The notes below the pieces were generated by a model. That model made no database searches. It had not been told where the DNA came from and saw only the letters and a list, made by a program, of their open reading frames with translations. This document shows positions 19,405-30,716 of a stretch of DNA of 58,537 bases, one piece after another (position 1 is the stretch's first letter; every line of letters begins with the position of its first letter). The position numbers were made by a program, and so were the translations under genes. This stretch comes from JBEEJZ01 sp046046915. Lineage in GTDB: Bacteria; Pseudomonadota; Gammaproteobacteria; Burkholderiales; Burkholderiaceae_C. The stretch lies in NCBI GenBank assembly GCA_046046915.1, contig JBJOIT010000016.1, forward strand, positions 1 through 58,537, in the 5' to 3' direction.

Positions 19405-20477
19405 GACACCAGCTCCTCATTCACATAAAAACAGGTGTGTTTGCCCAGCACATGCAGCCAGGCCACAGCGCCTTCGGCGGGTCGGGGCATCTCGGGGCTG
19501 AGGCGTGCCTTGACCACCTGCCCTTGCACCACAGCCGTCAGCATCAGGTGTGTGCCGATGTCCTGCACTTGGCGCACCACGGCGGGCAGTGCGTTGGGTG
19601 CCTCCTGCAAGGACACCGTGACATATTCAGGACGGATCCCCAGCTGGAGCGAGCCCTTGGGCGCCGCCAGACCTGCAGGCAAATCCACCACATGACCCGC
19701 GACCAGCAGGCCTTGATCGGTCCACTCGGCAGGCAAAAAGTTCATGCCCGGCGAGCCAATGAAATGGCCAACAAAGGTATGGGCAGGCCGCTCGAACAAG
19801 GCATCTGCCGGCCCCACCTGCACCGCGCGCCCACGGGTCATGACCACCACCTGATCGGCAAACGTGAGCGCCTCGACCTGATCATGGGTGACGTAAATCA
19901 GCGTGAGCTTGAGTTCGTGGTGAATTTGCTTGAGCTTGCGCCGCAACTGCCACTTGAGGTGCGGGTCGATCACAGTGAGGGGCTCGTCAAACAGCACCGC
20001 AGACACATCTGATCGAACCAGGCCCCGGCCCAGCGAAATCTTTTGCTTGGCGTCGGCGGCAAGGTTGGCGGCACGCTGGTTGAGTTGGCCGCTCATCTCC
20101 AGCATTTCGGCGATCTGGCCGACGCGCTTCTTGATCTGATCGACCGGGACCTTGCGATTGCGCAGCGGAAAAGCCAGGTTCTCAGCCACAGTCATGGTGT
20201 CGTAAATCACGGGGAACTGAAACACCTGCGCAATGTTGCGTTCTTGCGGACTGAGCCGGGTGACATCCACACCGTCAAAAAGCACCTTGCCGTGCGATGG
20301 CGCCAGCAGCCCGGACATGACGTTGAGCATGGTGGTCTTGCCACAGCCCGACGGGCCAAGCAGCGCGTAGGCGCCACCGTCCTCAAAGATCATGTTCAAG
20401 GGCAACAGGGCGTAGTCGCTGTCCTGCTGGGGATTGGCCCGATACGCATGGGCGAGATTGAGTTCTATGCGCGCCAT
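19401..20477 (-). CDS. glpT: Glycerol ABC transporter ATPase GlpT (degenerate signature)
   Basis: 358 residues. Walker A GPSGCGKT (41-48), Walker B VLFDEPLTVID (about 161-171), switch His in YVTHDQVEAL, and a C-terminal TOBE-type regulatory domain as in MalK/UgpC. The ABC signature, normally LSGGQ, is replaced by LAADAKQKISLGRG (139-152). The composite ATP site that uses this signature may therefore be inactive, leaving the canonical one in GlpS. I believe this is a family trait of GlpT, not damage. The start MARIELNLAH lies one base after the glpS stop. Not related to the glycerol-3-phosphate antiporter also named GlpT. Confidence 0.88.
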
Positions 20478-20478
20478 G

Positions 20479-21567
20479 TCAGTGACCTTTCGCGATGACG
20501 GGCGCCACCTGGAGAGCGCCCGTTCCATCAAAGATGTAAACCTGCGCGGGACTGAAGTACAGGGTGATCGACGCCCCCAGTTCAAAGTAGTGCACCCCGG
20601 TCAACTGCGCCACCATGGCACCGACGTCGCATTGCACATGCACATAGGTGTCTGAGCCCGAGATTTCTGCCAGCTCCACCGTCCCCTTGAGCGCCAGGTC
20701 GCCGGGCCGCGCTGCCAGGCGCAGGGCACTGGCCCGCAGACCCAAAGTGACCTGACCGGAAGCTCTCACCCGTGTTTGATCGGCCCAGCCGTGAACCGGG
20801 CACTCCAGACCGCCTTTCAGTCGCACGCCACCAGCCGACAACTCTGAAACCAGCAGGTTCATGGGTGGGTCGCTGAAGGCCCGCGCCACGCGCAGGGAGT
20901 TGGGGCGGTGAAACACCTCGGCCGTAGGGCCATACTGCAGCAGCTCGCCCTGGTCCAGCACCGCCGTGTAGCCGCCCAGCAGCAAGGCCTCGCCGGGCTC
21001 GGTGGTGGCGTACACCACGGTCGATTCACCCGCAGCAAACAAGGCCGATAGCTCTTCGCGCAGTTCCTCACGCAACTTGTAGTCCAGATTCACCAGGGGC
21101 TCGTCCAACAACATGAGCGGAGCGCGCTTGGCAAGCGCCCGGGCCAAAGCCACGCGTTGCTGCTGTCCACCCGACAGCTCAGCAGGCAGGCGATCCAGAA
21201 ACATCTCGATGTGCAGACGCTGGGCCAGCTCACGCACGCGCTGATCGACGTTGGACTCCTTGCGCAACAACATGGGTGACGCGATATTGCGTGCCACCGT
21301 CATGGAGGGGTAATTGATGAACTGCTGGTACACCATGGACACATCGCGCTTGCGCACCGGCACACCCGTCACGTCAGAGCCGTCCACCAGCACGCGCCCC
21401 TGTGTGGGCACATCCAGGCCCGCCATCAGGCGCATCAGGCTGGTTTTGCCAGCCTGGGTCGCCCCGAGCAGCACGGTCACCGCACCACTCTTCAGGGCAA
21501 GGCTCATGGGGTAGAGCCACGGCTCGGCACCCACTTTCTTGCCCACGTTATCCAACTCCAATTGCAT
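20479..21567 (-). CDS. glpS: Glycerol ABC transporter ATPase GlpS
   Basis: 362 residues. Walker A GATQAGKT (35-42), canonical signature LSGGQQQRVALARAL (131-145), Walker B MLLDEPLVNLD, then a TOBE-like C-terminal domain. First gene of the glycerol operon. The start MQLELDNVGKK has GGAAAGG upstream; the open frame extends 17 codons into the promoter region. The usual His of the switch loop is not obvious: YATTEPGEAL stands where other importers have a THD motif. GlpS and GlpT probably form an asymmetric ATPase heterodimer. Transcribed divergently from glpR, with shared control region. Confidence 0.88.
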   Translation of the reverse strand: MQLELDNVGKKVGAEPWLYPMSLALKSGAVTVLLGATQAGKTSLMRLMAGLDVPTQGRVLVDGSDVTGVPVRKRDVSMVYQQFINYPSMTVARNIASPMLLRKESNVDQRVRELAQRLHIEMFLDRLPAELSGGQQQRVALARALAKRAPLMLLDEPLVNLDYKLREELREELSALFAAGESTVVYATTEPGEALLLGGYTAVLDQGELLQYGPTAEVFHRPNSLRVARAFSDPPMNLLVSELSAGGVRLKGGLECPVHGWADQTRVRASGQVTLGLRASALRLAARPGDLALKGTVELAEISGSDTYVHVQCDVGAMVAQLTGVHYFELGASITLYFSPAQVYIFDGTGALQVAPVIAKGH

Positions 21568-21634
21568 GACGCAACCTTTCCGCTCGTACTGGTCTGGCTG
21601 GCATGGCGATTGCGTCATACCGAAGCCGTTTGAA

Positions 21635-21716
21635 TTTCGTTATGTTTCTATTATTGTTCTTTTTGATTCTTTTTAAGTAATGGTTTTCCCTTAGAGACTT
21701 CCTTTTGTTTCCTTTT
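21635..21716. promoter_or_regulatory. Candidate GlpR operator array in the glpS/glpR divergent region
   Basis: A strikingly T-rich stretch holds TTC-type half-sites at near-helical spacing. C positions are 21638, 21648, 21659 and 21669, then 21701 and 21711. The units read TTTCGTTATG, TTTCTATTAT, TTCTTTTTGA, TTCTTTTTAA, TTCCTTTTGT, TTCCTTTTAA. Direct repeats spaced about 10 bp are typical of DeoR-family operators. The array covers the likely promoters of both operons, so GlpR would repress uptake genes and its own operon. Confidence 0.55.
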
Positions 21717-21747
21717 AAAGTCGGTACTGACAACATCTGATCGCCAC

Positions 21748-22515
21748 ATGAACCTGAATCCTCGTCAAATCAAACTCATCGATGTGGTCCGCGCCCGCGG
21801 GTCCGTATCGGTTGAACAGCTCTCTGAAGAATTGGGTGTCACGCTTCAAACCGTGCGCCGGGACGTGCAGCGTCTGGCCGAGGCAGGCACCCTGTCCCGC
21901 TTTCACGGCGGCGTTCGGGTGCCCAGCTCCACCATCGAAAACATTGCCCACACACAGCGCCAGGGGCTGCATGCCGAAGGTAAAGCCCGCATCGCCCGGG
22001 CTGTGGCTGCACAGGTGCCCAACAACTGCTCGCTGATTCTGAACATCGGCACCACCACAGAGGCCATCGCGGAGGCGCTGCTGCAGCACTCGGGTTTGCG
22101 CGTCATCACCAACAACCTGAACGTCGCCGCCATCCTGAGCCGCAATGCCGACTTCGAGGTGATCGTGGCCGGTGGCGTGGTGCGCCCACGCGACCGGGGC
22201 ATCGTGGGCGAAGGCGCGGTGGACTTCATCCGCCAGTTCAAGGTAGACATCGCCATCATCGGCATTTCAGGCATTGAATCGGATGGCTCCTTGCGCGACT
22301 ACGACTTCAGGGAAGTGAAGGTGACGCAAACCATCATTGGCCACGCGCGTGAAGTGTGGCTGGCCGCAGACACCAGCAAGTTCAACCGCCCGGCCATGGT
22401 GGAAGCGGCCAAGCTGTCCCAAATTGATATTCTGTTCACAGACGCAACACCGCCGGAGCCCTTTGCTGCCCTGCTGGGTGAAGCCAACGTCCGGCTGGTC
22501 ACCTGTCTGGATTGA
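21748..22515 (+). CDS. glpR: DeoR-family repressor of glycerol genes
   Basis: 255 residues. N-terminal winged helix-turn-helix (VSVEQLSEELGVTLQTVRRD, then RFHGGV), followed by the DeoR-type sugar-phosphate-sensing domain with TTTEAIAEAL and IGISGIESDGSL. Family members release DNA when a phosphorylated intermediate binds; for GlpR this is glycerol-3-phosphate, made by the downstream glpK product. Divergent from the glpS-glpD operon across a 180-base region. glpK begins 29 bases after its stop. No strong Shine-Dalgarno sequence. Confidence 0.92.
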   Translation: MNLNPRQIKLIDVVRARGSVSVEQLSEELGVTLQTVRRDVQRLAEAGTLSRFHGGVRVPSSTIENIAHTQRQGLHAEGKARIARAVAAQVPNNCSLILNIGTTTEAIAEALLQHSGLRVITNNLNVAAILSRNADFEVIVAGGVVRPRDRGIVGEGAVDFIRQFKVDIAIIGISGIESDGSLRDYDFREVKVTQTIIGHAREVWLAADTSKFNRPAMVEAAKLSQIDILFTDATPPEPFAALLGEANVRLVTCLD

Positions 22516-22544
22516 ATCCCCATACGACTTTTGGAAAACCGTTC

Positions 22545-24062
22545 ATGACCTACCTCCTTGCCCTGGACCAGGGCACATCCAGCTCACGCAGCATTGTTTT
22601 TGATCGCCAAGGCCAGGTGGTCGCCATGGCCCAGCGCGAGCTGCCCCAGATCTACCCGCAACCGGGCTGGGTGGAGCACAGCCCGCTCGACATCTGGCAC
22701 AGCCAGCTGGCCACCGCGCGCGAAGTCCTGGCCAAGGCAGGGCTGACGGCAACAGACATCCATGCGCTGGGCATCACCAATCAGCGCGAGACCACAGTGG
22801 TGTGGAACCGCAAGACCGGCCAGCCCATCCACAACGCCATCGTGTGGCAAGACCGCCGGGCCGAGCCCACTTGCGCGCGCTTGCGTGCCGAAGGCAAGGC
22901 CGACCTGATCCGCGCCAAAACCGGTTTACTGGTGGATGCTTATTTTTCAGGCACCAAGCTGGCCTGGCTGCTGGACCACGTTCCCGGCGCGCGGGCGCAG
23001 GCAGAAGCAGGCGAACTGGCCTTTGGCACCGTGGACAGCTGGCTCATGTGGCAACTGACTGGCGGCACCGACGACGCCACCCGCGCGCAGGCGGTGCACG
23101 TCACCGATGTGAGCAATGCCGCCCGCACCATGCTGTTCAATGTGCACACCAATCAATGGGATGAGGAACTGCTGGCCTTGCTGAACATCCCCCCCGGCAT
23201 GATGCCCAGGGTGCAACCTTCCAGTGGCCATTTCGGCACCACCCAGGCCCACCTGCTGGGGCTAGCCCTCCCGATCGGCGGTGTGGCGGGCGACCAGCAA
23301 AGCGCTTTGTTTGGCCAGGCCTGCTTTACCGAGGGCATGGCCAAAAACACCTATGGCACCGGCTGCTTCATGCTCATGCACACCGGCAAACGCTTTCAGA
23401 CCTCGCGCAATGGCCTGCTCACCACCAGCGCTGCACAGGCCACGACCCAGCCGGAGTACGCCATGGAAGGCAGCGTGTTTGTGGGTGGTGCCGTGGTGCA
23501 GTGGCTGCGTGATGGCTTGAATGCCATCGAATCCAGCGCCCAGGTGCAGGCCCTGGCGCAAAGCGTGCCGGACGCCGGTGGCGTGATGATGGTGCCCGCC
23601 TTCACCGGTTTGGGCGCCCCTTACTGGAACCCGGAGGCCCGCGGCACCATCACCGGTATCACGCGCGGCACCACGCTCGCGCACATCGCCCGCGCAGCGC
23701 TGGAAAGCATTGCCTTTCAGAGCGCCGCCCTGCTCGACGCCATGAGCCGCGACGCCGTGGCCAGTGGCGGGCAGGCCGTGAACGAGCTTCGGGTGGACGG
23801 TGGCGCCTGCGCCAATGATTTGCTGATGCAGTTTCAGGCTGACTTGCTAGGCATTCCAGTGGTGCGGCCAGCGGTGATTGAAACCACCGCCCTGGGTGCG
23901 GCCTACCTGGCAGGCCTGGGCACGGGCTTGTACGCAGGGCTGGAGGAACTCTCCAAGCACTGGCGCGCCGAACGGACGTTCTTGCCCACCATCAGCCGGG
24001 ACCAAGCCTTAGCGCGCATGGACGATTGGCAGCGCGCCATACGTCAGACCACCGCGGTCTGA
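22545..24062 (+). CDS. glpK: Glycerol kinase
   Basis: 505 residues, FGGY-type kinase phosphorylating glycerol to sn-glycerol-3-phosphate with ATP, trapping it in the cell. The N-terminus is ALDQGTSSSRSIVFD. Substrate-binding GITNQRET and WQDRR, the GDQQSALFGQ segment and the C-terminal DGGACANDLLMQFQAD (ATP-binding) are all present. The start MTYLLALDQG is conventional; upstream in-frame residues overlap the end of glpR. Downstream there is only a 13-bp tandem repeat before a convergent gene. Length is standard and no active-site loss is seen. Confidence 0.96.
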   Translation: MTYLLALDQGTSSSRSIVFDRQGQVVAMAQRELPQIYPQPGWVEHSPLDIWHSQLATAREVLAKAGLTATDIHALGITNQRETTVVWNRKTGQPIHNAIVWQDRRAEPTCARLRAEGKADLIRAKTGLLVDAYFSGTKLAWLLDHVPGARAQAEAGELAFGTVDSWLMWQLTGGTDDATRAQAVHVTDVSNAARTMLFNVHTNQWDEELLALLNIPPGMMPRVQPSSGHFGTTQAHLLGLALPIGGVAGDQQSALFGQACFTEGMAKNTYGTGCFMLMHTGKRFQTSRNGLLTTSAAQATTQPEYAMEGSVFVGGAVVQWLRDGLNAIESSAQVQALAQSVPDAGGVMMVPAFTGLGAPYWNPEARGTITGITRGTTLAHIARAALESIAFQSAALLDAMSRDAVASGGQAVNELRVDGGACANDLLMQFQADLLGIPVVRPAVIETTALGAAYLAGLGTGLYAGLEELSKHWRAERTFLPTISRDQALARMDDWQRAIRQTTAV

Positions 24063-24073
24063 ACCCACCCATA

Positions 24074-24112
24074 AGCGGGTAAATTTAGCGGGTAAATTTA
24101 GCGGGCAAATTC
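24074..24112. repeat. Three 13-bp tandem repeats
   Basis: Unit AGCGGGTAAATTT occurs twice exactly (24074-24086, 24087-24099) and once with two changes (AGCGGGCAAATTC, 24100-24112). It lies in the 60-base gap between convergent glpK and the small membrane protein gene. Probably slippage-derived; copy number could vary among strains. Confidence 0.9.
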
Positions 24113-24122
24113 AGCTGCCGGA

Positions 24123-24518
24123 TCAGCGGCTGAGCACCCAAACCAGCGTGAACACCGTACCTGCGCAAGCGGCCACGGTCGCCGCCGTCAACCACGCCAG
24201 GCGCCGGCCTTGTGCCTGCGCGCGCTGAATCAAGCCGTTGTTTTGCTGGGCCAAGTTGGTGATGAGCTCAGACGAGGCCAGCAGCTCGTCTTGCAAGCGG
24301 GCCACGGCGCTCTGCAAGGCTGCCACCTGCGCCTGCAAGACCGCCAGAGGCTGATCGTCAGCCGCCAAACCTTCTGTAGGCGCGGGCGAGGCTGTTTCTG
24401 CCGCTTGCTTGCCCACTTTTTGCCACAGGCGCTTGGCGCCGTCGGCCACCTTGGGCGCGTTGCTGATCACATCCGTCCAGGGCACGCTTTGCAATACGGT
24501 GAGCCAAGGGATGGCCAT
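24123..24518 (-). CDS. Hypothetical coiled-coil membrane protein
   Basis: 131 residues, family not recognised. The start is MAIPWLTVLQSVPWTDVISN, with CGGAG upstream. The N-terminal 40 residues may be amphipathic (VADGAKRLWQKVG). A Pro/Ala linker follows, then a coiled coil about 55-100 (LQAQVAALQSAVARLQDEL). One C-terminal membrane helix (AATVAACAGTVFTLVWVLSR) ends the protein. Such tail-anchored coiled-coil proteins are common and poorly characterised in proteobacteria. Convergent with glpK. Confidence 0.7.
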   Translation of the reverse strand: MAIPWLTVLQSVPWTDVISNAPKVADGAKRLWQKVGKQAAETASPAPTEGLAADDQPLAVLQAQVAALQSAVARLQDELLASSELITNLAQQNNGLIQRAQAQGRRLAWLTAATVAACAGTVFTLVWVLSR

Positions 24519-24596
24519 GAACAAACTCCGATAAATAGTGGCAAGGCCCTGGTTGTACCTCATCAGCCAAGCATCCTGACCGCCCTGTAGGCAACA

Positions 24597-24620
24597 TTTG
24601 CGCTGGCCTGAAGGCGCAAA
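24597..24620 (-). terminator. Hairpin after icmF
   Basis: TTTGCGC/GCGCAAA inverted repeat (7 bp, 10-base loop) directly downstream of the icmF stop on the minus strand. There is no strong U-tract, so terminator function is uncertain. Confidence 0.4.
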
Positions 24621-24626
24621 CCTCGC

Positions 24627-27944
<3,318 letters not shown>

Positions 27945-27994
27945 GTGGGTTTGTCTCCGAAGGTCAAGCTGCGATGAAAACCGATGCGGCTGAC

Positions 27995-28016
27995 TTGACG
28001 TTTACGTAAACGTCAA
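27995..28016. promoter_or_regulatory. Perfect 22-bp palindrome upstream of icmF
   Basis: The 22 bases TTGACGTTTACGTAAACGTCAA equal their own reverse complement, centred about 60 bp upstream of the icmF ATG. From memory it resembles LiuR (MerR-family) type sites of branched-chain amino acid and acyl-CoA catabolism genes, which suits icmF. That link is inference. Confidence 0.75.
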
Positions 28017-28041
28017 TCTTATCGAGATTTTGTAGAAGTAA

Positions 28042-28065
28042 ACAGGGGCGCAAAAGCGCCCCTGT
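28042..28065 (-). terminator. Terminator-like hairpin after dctM
   Basis: Perfect 10-bp stem ACAGGGGCGC/GCGCCCCTGT with an AAAA (UUUU) loop, 22 bases past the TRAP operon end. On the minus strand it is followed by TTACTTCT, a weak T-rich tail. Likely terminator of the dctPQM operon. Confidence 0.65.
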
Positions 28066-28086
28066 AACCAACAATCGTGCTGAAGC

Positions 28087-30021
28087 TTATTTGTACAGCA
28101 ATTCCGGCAGCCACATACCAATGGCGGGGAACTGGTACAGCAAGAAAATCGCCAACACCTGGATCGCCATGAACGGCAGCATGCCTGCAAAGATCTGGTT
28201 CAGGGTTACGTGCGGTGGGCTGACACCCTTCAGGTAGAAGGCTGCCATGGCGACGGGCGGACTCAAGAATGCCGTTTGCAAGTTGAGTGCCACCAGGAGG
28301 CCGAAAAACAGCGGATCAATCCCAAAGTGCGGCAGCAGCGGAATGAAGATCGGCATGAAGATCACGATGATTTCGGTCCACTCCAGCGGCCAGCCCAACA
28401 GGAAAATCACCACCTGTGCAAGGATCATGAATTGCACCGGGGTCAGGTCCATCGACAACACCCAGGTGTTGATGATCTCTTGCCCCCCGAGCAAGGCAAA
28501 GGCCGCCGAGAAAATGCTGGAGCCCACAAACAGCCAGCAGACCATGGCGCTGGTCTTGGCCGTGAGATAGACCGACTCGCGCATCACCGCCATGTTGAGC
28601 CGCCGGTAGGCCGCCGCCAGCAACAAGCCACCCAGCGAGCCCATGGCCGCCGCCTCGGTAGGGGTTGCCAGGCCAAACACGATGGTGCCCAACACCGCCA
28701 AAATCATGATGGCCAGTGGGAAGAACGAGCCCAGCAGCATCTTGAAGATTTCCAGCCTTGCAAAGCTGAAGTAGGCATAAAAAAGCGCCAGGGCCACCGC
28801 GCAGCTGGCCAAACCGACCCAGAACGCGGTCGGGGCAGGCTGACGCTCACCCTCGGACACTGCCTCGGCAGCTGCTGGGGTTTCTGCCTTGGCTGCAGGC
28901 TCAGCAGGTGCCTTGTCAGCCACAGGTTCCGCCGCTTTTTCAGCACCGGGTGGTGCCTGAAGCTCGTCACCGGGCGGCTCGGACAAACTGCCCTCGGCAT
29001 CGGCTTCTTCTGCCGAATCGACCAATTCACCGCCCATGGCAACCACACCCTCCACCACTTCGGGTGGCAAAGGTGCGGTGAGCTTGAAGTAGATGGCGCC
29101 CATGATCAAGGCCACAGCCAATGCGGGCAACAAGGCGATGCCCAAATGGTTGAGCAATTCACGAAGAGGCACTGCAACATTGCGTTTGCCTTTGATCGCG
29201 CCGATCAAACCGGGCAACACGTTGTGGCTCACTTCTTTGGAAACCACTTGCGCAAAGTCAGGCAGTGGCACGACGCGGTCTTCTGCCGGCATGGGCGGGG
29301 CCATGTGGGGTTTGACTTTGGCCAAAATCACCACGTACACAACATACAAAGTGGCCAGCATCAGACCGGGGAAAAAGGCACCTGCGTACAACTTGACCAC
29401 CGACACGCCAGCGGTCGCACCGTAGACGATCAACATGACCGAAGGTGGAATCAAAATACCCAGACAGCCACCCGCGGTGATGGCACCGGCCGACAGCTGT
29501 ACGCTGTAACCGGCGCGCAGCATTGCCGGCAGGGCAAGCAAACCCATGAGCGTGACCACCGCACCCACGATGCCCGTGGCGGTCGCGAAAATGGCGCAAG
29601 TGACGATGGTGGCCACAGCCAAGGAGCCCGGCACACGGGCCATGGCCAGGTGCATGCTCTTGAACAGTTTTTCAATCAGGTTGGCGCGTTCAATCAAATA
29701 GCCCATGAACACGAACAAGGGAATTGAAATCAGCACATCGTTGGACATGACCGAATAAGCACGTTGAACCATCAAGTCCAAGGTTTGATTGACAGCCAGA
29801 TCCGGGTTCCGGCTACGGTAAGCGATCCAAGCGAAGATCATGCCCATGCCCATCAGGGTGAAGGCTGTGGGAAAACCCAACATGATCGCCACCACCACCA
29901 AGGCCAGCATCAACAATCCCAGATGACCGTTGGTCATCTCGGCAGGAGAAGGCAACAAAACAAAGGCCGACAAGACAACCAAGGCCATGATGGTCAGGCC
30001 AAACCAGACTTCTTTTTTCAT
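28087..30021 (-). CDS. dctM: TRAP transporter large permease with extra charged insert
   Basis: 644 residues; the usual large TRAP permease has about 430. Inner-membrane ion-driven carrier working with DctP and DctQ. Typical helices include ATATGIVGAVVTLMG and GGCLGILIPPSVMLIVYGA (about 183-201). After residue 235 an extra region contains soluble sequence, a helix (298-312) and a disordered acidic then Ala/Pro/Glu-rich linker (332-398). A further helix precedes the second conserved half (VFGLATPTEAAAMGSLGGLL). Larger members of this kind occur in the mannitol/chloroaromatic TRAP group. The start overlaps the dctQ stop by four bases. Substrate is unknown. Confidence 0.88.
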   Translation of the reverse strand: MKKEVWFGLTIMALVVLSAFVLLPSPAEMTNGHLGLLMLALVVVAIMLGFPTAFTLMGMGMIFAWIAYRSRNPDLAVNQTLDLMVQRAYSVMSNDVLISIPLFVFMGYLIERANLIEKLFKSMHLAMARVPGSLAVATIVTCAIFATATGIVGAVVTLMGLLALPAMLRAGYSVQLSAGAITAGGCLGILIPPSVMLIVYGATAGVSVVKLYAGAFFPGLMLATLYVVYVVILAKVKPHMAPPMPAEDRVVPLPDFAQVVSKEVSHNVLPGLIGAIKGKRNVAVPLRELLNHLGIALLPALAVALIMGAIYFKLTAPLPPEVVEGVVAMGGELVDSAEEADAEGSLSEPPGDELQAPPGAEKAAEPVADKAPAEPAAKAETPAAAEAVSEGERQPAPTAFWVGLASCAVALALFYAYFSFARLEIFKMLLGSFFPLAIMILAVLGTIVFGLATPTEAAAMGSLGGLLLAAAYRRLNMAVMRESVYLTAKTSAMVCWLFVGSSIFSAAFALLGGQEIINTWVLSMDLTPVQFMILAQVVIFLLGWPLEWTEIIVIFMPIFIPLLPHFGIDPLFFGLLVALNLQTAFLSPPVAMAAFYLKGVSPPHVTLNQIFAGMLPFMAIQVLAIFLLYQFPAIGMWLPELLYK

Positions 30022-30644
30022 TTGTGAGCTTCCTTGCCTGCCATGACCAGAGCATCGAGTTTGGCAATGTCTTCGTCCTTGACGTTGACCATTTCCTTGA
30101 GTTTTTGGACATCGACCTCGTCCACATCATCGCCACGAGATGGCCATTCGCCTTGCTTAATGCAAACGATGCAACGGACGATCTCCACCAAGCCCTGCGC
30201 CAACAGGAAAGCACCCGCGATGGGCAAGATGGTTTTGAAGGGGTACACCGGCGGTCCATTGGCCGTGATGTTGGAATGCTCGTTGATGGCCCAGGAGTCA
30301 GCAGCAAAACCGTAACCAGCGTAGGCCAAAGCCACGACACCCGGAATGAAGAAAAGGATGTAAAGGATCAAGTCCAGCCACGCCTGCAGACGCGGTGGGA
30401 AAAATCCATACAGCACGTCACCACGCACATGGCCATTTTTGGACAAGGTGTAGGCACCCGCCATCATGAAGAGTGAGCCGTACATCATGCTCATCACATC
30501 AAAAGCCCAGGGGTGAGGATCATCCAGTGCGTAACGCGAGAAAACTTCCCACGAAATCAGCAGGGTCAGAACCACGATCAGCCAGGAGAAAAATTGGCCG
30601 ATCCATGTGCTGATTTTGTCGATTGCCAGCAACAGTTTTTGCAT
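30018..30644 (-). CDS. dctQ: TRAP transporter small permease
   Basis: 208 residues, inner membrane, four hydrophobic segments (WIGQFFSWLIVVLTLLISWE; a segment around MMYGSLFMMAGAYTLS; LILYILFFIPGVVALAYAGY; and TILPIAGAFLLAQGLVEIVR). The loop NGHVRGDVLYGFFPPRLQ is typical of the family. The C-terminal 45 residues form a charged cytoplasmic tail (EVDVQKLKEMVNVKDEDIAK) longer than in most small subunits. I chose the ATG at 30644 because AGGTGA lies at proper distance; a GTG four codons upstream would overlap that site. Between dctP and dctM, coupled to dctM. Confidence 0.88.
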   Translation of the reverse strand: MQKLLLAIDKISTWIGQFFSWLIVVLTLLISWEVFSRYALDDPHPWAFDVMSMMYGSLFMMAGAYTLSKNGHVRGDVLYGFFPPRLQAWLDLILYILFFIPGVVALAYAGYGFAADSWAINEHSNITANGPPVYPFKTILPIAGAFLLAQGLVEIVRCIVCIKQGEWPSRGDDVDEVDVQKLKEMVNVKDEDIAKLDALVMAGKEAHK

Positions 30645-30664
30645 ATCAGGGATCACCTAAATAA

Positions 30665-30695
30665 ATCAGCCATCCGGTGTTGCCGGATGGCTGAT
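30665..30695 (-). other. Strong intercistronic hairpin between dctP and dctQ
   Basis: Perfect 13-bp stem ATCAGCCATCCGG/CCGGATGGCTGAT with five-base loop TGTTG. On the minus strand it follows the dctP stop by about 20 bases and precedes dctQ; the next bases are TTATTTAGG. It probably protects the dctP message 3' end and attenuates dctQM, giving more binding protein than permease. Confidence 0.8.
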
Positions 30696-30716
30696 GGAGT
30701 GACTCAACTCAAAAAA

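Noticed and set aside
28210..29727. 505-codon plus-strand open frame opposite dctM
   Set aside because: His/Gln/Asp-rich translation typical of an antisense frame; dctM is well supported on the other strand.
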